Shown: positions 55,164 to 64,000 of the stretch, piece by piece
How the letters are laid out: each line of letters begins with the position of its first letter
How positions within the stretch are numbered: the stretch's first letter is position 1
Source: Glandiceps talaboti
Taxonomy: Eukaryota; Hemichordata; Enteropneusta; Spengelidae
NCBI RefSeq assembly: GCF_964340395.1
Contig: NC_135550.1
Location: 10,488,408-10,552,407, forward strand
Length of the DNA: 64,000 nt
Reading direction: 5' to 3'
Translations under genes and position numbers: made by a program
The notes under the pieces: generated by a model
Told to the model about the DNA's origin: nothing
Databases searched by the model: none
Seen by the model: the letters and a program-made list of their open reading frames with translations, nothing else

Positions 55164-57327
55164 GCTGGACAGGGTTTCATTTGTATGAACATTAAACATA
55201 CCAACCAGTGACAACCTATAAGCTTATACCATAGTGTATCTTGCATACACTAATTCTGAACTGAAAAAAGCAATATGAACGTATTATATACTACAGTTTT
55301 GTACATTCACAAATACATCTCTAACGTTTTCATTTGTCTAGCAATGTTTCAAACTGCCTTAGAAGTATTGTATCACTTGAATAAGTAATACCTTTATCAG
55401 TATTGGGTATTAATCTTGCCTTGACATTCTGTCTGGTCACTCCAACCACCTTAATGCTTCACATTTACCATATGTTTGGCTCTCTTGTTACAGAATATGA
55501 TATATCATATTGTTTTCCTGAAGCAGGTACTAAAGGCGAGTGTCTTCCAGTAGATTTGTGTCCCATTTTAACCATTTGTACTAAAACTCCGCGGAGCATT
55601 TTCTCTCTTCATTTCAAGTTAATTCAAGTTGATATGGTCATAAATTCAAAGATTTACATGTGATGTTGTAAATTCACCGTATTCATTATGAAATCAGAGT
55701 ACATTTGCATTCCTATGTAGATTTTATTTCCCGCCTGTTTGAAAAGTGCCGAAATTTAGTAAAAGTATCTACACTTACACAAGACCTAAACCTCCAAAAC
55801 TTTCACACTTCTATCTCAGTCTCCCGAACATCTATTTCCGTAATCACCTTTTCTGAATTGAAACCCAGAATAAATCCTGTCCTAAATCCCCTGATGTAGG
55901 TATGGATACGCTACGTGAGCATTGTTTTAATAGAAAAATCTTACAGCTATTGATAGATCTATTACAAATTACTTCCATATATTCAGGTACATCTACACAT
56001 GTACATGCCACTTGAAAGATCATGTTTTGTTAACCTTTACTCGAGATGAATCACATTGTCTGTCTAGCTACTCAGTCTGTGACCCTACATTGATTAAATT
56101 GTTCCCCATTATTATTTTCAACAAAAAAATGTAGTTTAAATTAAAATAATTAGAATTTCGTCGAAGTCATCAACTAGAAATGTTCTTTCTGTATTGACTG
56201 TTCTCTGTTGCTGAATATTTGGATTCGGATTACGTGGCACCTGGACACTGTCAACGTATCGTGCTAAAACCAAAGTGTACAGAGACGGATTGTCTCTTAA
56301 TACATACTATGTTTATTTCTTATATAATACATGTATGATGTATGCAATATTCAATACTGCCATGTCCATGACGCCAATAACCTCTGTGCCTTTACACTGT
56401 CTCCTATGTCAACTGTAAATCTGGGCAACTCATTATGTATTCAATACACACAACATACATTTGGCACGTTAATATCTCCTCGGTTTAAGTAAGCCAAGCT
56501 GTACAAGGTAGTTCCATTTCTTATAAAGTGTTGTGGACGTGCCTTTTTAAACTTAGCCTTCATGAAAAAATAACATTTTAAATTCAGAGTTTGTACGTAC
56601 GCAATATAAAATGTCGTTTACCATTGTATGGAGCTATGTCACTATATCTAATCACAACTGACATTCAAATGCAATACTGTCAAAGACTGAGCAAGCCATA
56701 ATAATTCATTTTATAATGTTGTGTTGGACTTATGTACTTGACATCGGTTTGATTTCCATATTGTAGTCTTCCAACCATGGTGATAAATCATCAATAGTTT
56801 CCATGACAACGGAATAATAGTAACAATAAAGTATATTTATCCAAGAAATGTCAAACTTGTGATTATTACATTTCAACATTTATGAAAACATGCTGTCACT
56901 TCGATATTTGCAATTTAACAATGTTTTTTCTCAAAGCAAAGGAAATAATTGTTGTGCGCAAGTTGTTAATCGATTTTAATAGACAACTGCCGAAAAATAC
57001 ATCACTTGTGATGTACCTTGGCCAATGTTGGTTAATGATAATTGAAGAATAAGTTGAGTTAAATAGAGCTTAGTGGTGTATGGTAACTAGGAAACAAGAA
57101 AAGACAAATCAAAATTCCATGCGGTACAGAACGAATATAAGTGAATACGGCATTTATGCATCTGATTTACATAACCTCCATCGACCAATGATAGAAATCC
57201 TTCTAATCTAATCAGTTGGTCCTTGTGTCTCACATGCAATAATATTTGAACAACGTTTCATATAAATCCGTCCGTGAAATATCCTGCTCAAGGACGGACA
57301 GACGGACTTGCAGAAGACGGACGTACG

Positions 57328-57370
<43 letters not shown>
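57328..57370. repeat. (GACA)n microsatellite
   Basis: About ten CAGA/GACA units, preceded by degenerate ggac-type units from about 57292. Confidence 0.9.
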
Positions 57371-57373
<3 letters not shown>

Positions 57374-57874
57374 CGAGTATCAACACATTTATCTATCCAT
57401 TGGCAACCTTATTGGCACAGATAATAAGTGATATGGAGGTATGAAATTTAGCCAAATGTGTGATTCCCCCCCCCACCCCCCCCCCCACCTTATGGATATT
57501 TCCACGATTTTATTGTATTTTTAGTCATGGTTAGTCATGACATTAACCTAAAGCTATGAAACTATGAGACTGTGAAAGACAACACCAGTGTCATGACAGG
57601 GAAATCCCCAATCAAAATATAGAAGCCTGTCCAGATCACTGTCAAGAGGAATGGAATGCAATACCAACCACGATCACTGACGTCACACACTTGTTAAATG
57701 TATCATGTTACTCTTTAACTGCTGTACCCCAACATGGGCATTGTATTTCCACTTTTCAGTGAAAGTGATATTTATGACCACACGCGTATACTAGAATAAG
57801 ATAGATGAATATAGATACGTCGTCTCGTTACATTTATTAACTATTAAAGCACTATTGACATTTTAGTATATGTT

Positions 57875-58155
57875 TTAAAGTGGATGAGAACTGGGTATTC
57901 ATTTTGGATTTTTTAATTTATAAAACAATTTTAGCATGGCTTTCTACCTAAAAAAAACAATGTAACTCAATAAGTTGCAAAAGGCAAAAAACTGTATAGA
58001 ACGTTTGTTATTGTACATACAATAACAAAGGTTTTAACACGTTTATTAATATTTTGCCATGTATTGAGTTACAAACAAAGACTTAGCATATAACATTGTT
58101 TTATAAATTAAAAATCCAAACTAAACTCCCAATCTCACTCACATGGCTACTTTAA
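57875..58155. mobile_element. TTAA-flanked foldback MITE, copy 3
   Basis: Begins TTAAAGTGGATGAGAA and ends GGCTACTTTAA, with inverted arms around tattgtacatacaata. It lacks a few terminal bases (the ccatatg step) seen in copy 2. Located in the carrier B-C spacer. Confidence 0.8.
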
Positions 58156-58492
58156 GGGGTTACATGGGAATTTTTACAGGGCCATCTTTCCATAGCTCGG
58201 CATGCCAGACAACTGTTGTTTTTTTTAAAACACACATACATGGCAATCTTCCAGTACAACTCAAAAATTTGTTTTTACTTCATTTCCATGCATATTGTGT
58301 GCAAGAAAGATTTATTGCCTTTGATATTTGTCAGTTTAGTTATAAACCTGTAAAGGTATTATATGTATACGTGAATTCATTTGATGCTAGAGTACGGCGT
58401 GTACATCCAATCCCCGCTAAACTATCCATAACAACAATGTGTAAGAGTAGTAACATTACTGTATGATAAAATAGAAACTTCGAACCACAGAC

Positions 58493-58578
58493 AATGAAAA
58501 AATGAAATAAATAAACTACTAACAGTCATTTTTTTGGTACAAAGCCAAATATCATGAATGTTACTAGACAGGTGTATA
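58493..58578 (+). repeat. Short dispersed repeat, copy 1
   Basis: About 80 bases including aataaataaactact and aaccaaatatcatgaatgtt-like sequence reappear at 63926-64000. Family unknown. Confidence 0.7.
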
Positions 58579-59061
58579 TGATAGTTGATAAGAACACGAG
58601 TGGGCGTAGTCATTTCAAGGCCAGATCACTTATTGAATATGGATACCGATTCTACTTTGTGAAGTTAGTTACAAAACGTGTTCATGTGTAGCCTGACAAC
58701 TAAATAAGCGTATCACTATGTCAGAAACCCCATTGTTTAAGTGTGTTTGTGTATACTTTCATTTTGCCAAATTCTAAAAAAACCACTTTGATGGATATCA
58801 CGAGGTATACTTACATGTATAGATACTTGAATGGACAATAGAACTATTGTTTTATCATATCATACATGAGGTCCCTCTAAGTGCCATAAATGCCACTGTC
58901 GTCAGGTGATAAATACGGTTTATTGTTATCGATCACAAAGTGATTGCTACCCGGCTATGTGTTGTTGATCTACCGATAAGGTGACGTCGATCTGCGTGGT
59001 CAACTTGCTCGACAACCATGTTATTTTAAATCGGGCAGGTTCCTGCCATTCGATATGACCG

Positions 59062-59070
59062 TATATTTAA
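59062..59070 (+). promoter_or_regulatory. Possible TATA box of carrier C
   Basis: gtatatttaag lies about 160 bases before the carrier C ATG. A cAMP-response-like TGACGTCG is at 58982. Both are short matches and may be chance. Confidence 0.2.
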
Positions 59071-59226
59071 GAAACCGGGTTTAAAGAGTTTGAAACTCCA
59101 GTTATCTGTAAAGAGATATACAGTCGATTTCCACATACCGAACTATCGAGATCATTGAGTCTGATTTACAAGGTTGTTGTGTGAACTGAAATCGTTGAAA
59201 AAGTTATTCTGTACTTTAACATTACG

Positions 59227-62572
<3,346 letters not shown>

Positions 62573-63019
62573 GACATTGTATTGGCCATGGAATAATTAA
62601 GCAGGAACACACAAAGTTGAAAGAGTTTCTGACGAGGGCCCTTTGTTAATATTACAATTAGCTAACGCTCATCTAGTCTCACTCATGTATATATATGTAC
62701 ATGCCTCATGTTTTGTGTAACCTTTTTATAGGTTTTTAGGATAAATTTGTCAGCCATCTATTTTATTCACAGTCTACAATATATGTAAAAGAAAAATTGT
62801 CTAACCTCCGAAATATTGTATATTCAAGACAAATGGTTGCCAATTAATCATGTTTAATGTGGTCATAAAACAAAGTGGTGTACATCAGCATTCTGTTTTG
62901 TACAATTGTTTTATCAATAGTACCAGCTAAGAAATATACCAATTTTGACATTTGACCTTGAATGTGAAGGTCAAGGTCATTTGCGTATTCTAAATGGTGA
63001 GTTTAAACACGGACAACTC

Positions 63020-63520
63020 GCGCTACGGACAAGAGATCGTAATTTTACATTTTGACAGTATTGAGAATCTAAAATGTATCAAAAGTGTAAAGATGGTGCT
63101 TTTCTTGAAACCAAGACCAAAAGTGTCTATCGTGCAGACCAAAAATGTACTCATGCAGCACCAGTGACATTTTTGAAAGCCGACACAGTCGAGGAAATAT
63201 ACGATTTACATTTTCAAAAAACTGTCAATCGTTTTGGTATGCACGATTGACATTTTAGTAGGCTTGGTAGTCAATCGTGTCAAAAATGTCAATTGTGCAA
63301 GTATTTCATCGACAATGCATGTCGACTTTCAAAAATGTCGATCGTTAATTTCAAAAATGTAATGGTACTGCACGATTGCCATTTTTGAAAGCCGACATAG
63401 TCGACGAAATACTTGCAAAATTGACTTTTTTGACATTGTGACAATTGATGTCAGCTTTCAAAAACGGCAATCGTGCTGAACGATAACATATTTGGTCGCA
63501 ACGGTTGATATTTTTGGTTT
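63020..63520. repeat. Cluster of interspersed inverted motifs
   Basis: The short words aaaatgtca, caatcgtgc, cgacatagtcgacgaaatac and ttgaaagccgaca and their complements recur many times in both orientations. A longer mirrored pair is caagtatttcatcgac (about 63298) against gtcgacgaaatacttgc (about 63401). The array can fold in several alternative ways. Origin unknown; it may be overlapping foldback elements. Confidence 0.65.
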
Positions 63521-63925
63521 TCTATCGTGTAAAAAAAAGCTAATCATGCACATGTACGAAACTCAAAAATGTAAAATCATTGACTTCTGTCCATAGATGG
63601 ACAACTCCAGACAATATATAAGATGGCAAAAGTAATAGATAATATAGTTCTTATAGTAAAATCTCCAGTATTTCGAGTCAATGGTTTATAACGATTCAAT
63701 TTTGAAAAGGCAATTGTGATGATATCATCACAGCAAACATACTGACAATAGGCTATGTTCATGGAATATCCAAATTTAACAGTTTCTAAGATGTCGGAAT
63801 GGGATATTTTTGCGACATATGGTCACCATTTACTAAATTTGACACGATTTATGCCGCCCAAGAGTATTTCAAATGGAATCCATGCGGATGGGGATTTTTA
63901 ATTTTAGTTTTCCCATCACTTCGAG

Positions 63926-64000
63926 TCAATAAATAAACTACTGAACGATCGCTTTGGTACAAAACCAAATATCATGAATGTTACAGGACAGGTGTATAAT
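63926..64000 (+). repeat. Short dispersed repeat, copy 2
   Basis: Matches 58493-58578, sharing aataaataaactact, tggtacaaa and ccaaatatcatgaatgtta. It is cut by the window end. Confidence 0.7.

Larger units (their letters stand above)
55164..59226. other. Spacer between carriers B and C
   Basis: About 4 kb with no recognisable gene. It contains a GACA microsatellite, a C homopolymer tract (about 57466-57487), the third TTAA foldback element and one copy of a short dispersed repeat. Confidence 0.6.
62573..64000. other. Spacer downstream of carrier C
   Basis: No gene recognised. It includes the carrier C 3' UTR, a cluster of inverted short motifs (about 63020-63520) and a second copy of the dispersed repeat at the window end. 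Confidence 0.5.

Noticed and set aside
54938-55246. Minus-strand frame of 102 residues
   Set aside because: Antisense shadow of the carrier B last exon.
58143-58466. Frame of 107 residues upstream of carrier C
   Set aside because: It starts in the end of a foldback element and has no family resemblance or splice context.

Overview
This is AT-rich nuclear DNA from an animal. Coding sequence is split into short exons with consensus GT..AG introns, and the spaces between exons are filled with microsatellites, foldback (MITE-like) elements, a tRNA-SINE-like copy and a 5'-truncated non-LTR retrotransposon. No rRNA, tRNA, CRISPR or prokaryotic operon structure was seen. Gene content and repeat style suggest an invertebrate bilaterian, probably marine (spiralian or non-vertebrate deuterostome). 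The sequence alone does not fix the phylum.

Layout. (1) 519-12344, plus strand: the last 17 recognisable coding exons of nephrocystin-1 (NPHP1); the 5' part, including the SH3 region, lies before the window. (2) 14563-30856, plus strand: carrier A, a complete five-exon SLC25A29-like mitochondrial carrier with a 9.75 kb third intron. (3) 30857-37983: gene-free, with an almost palindromic element of about 500 bp and other foldback elements. (4) 37984-46259, minus strand: a complete eight-exon arginase with a likely mitochondrial presequence (ARG2-like). (5) 46260-51307: microsatellites and the 3' part of a CR1/L2-type retrotransposon. (6) 51308-55163, plus strand: carrier B, a second complete five-exon carrier. 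(7) 59227-62572, plus strand: carrier C, a third member in which the exon for about 70 central residues cannot be found. (8) 62573-64000: gene-free, with a cluster of short inverted motifs.

The carriers share a gene plan: intron 1 splits a Gly codon in the first membrane segment, intron 2 falls exactly between Lys and Val of the first carrier signature, and in A and B one long last exon carries everything from the second membrane segment onward. They are tandem duplicates. SLC25A29 in vertebrates moves arginine, lysine, histidine and ornithine across the mitochondrial inner membrane, and ARG2 cleaves arginine to ornithine and urea in the matrix. A predicted matrix arginase placed among duplicated predicted basic amino acid carriers is the most interesting biological feature here: a possible small arginine/ornithine metabolic gene cluster. 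Functional roles are inferred from family resemblance. All exon borders come from reading splice signals and reading frame, not from transcripts.
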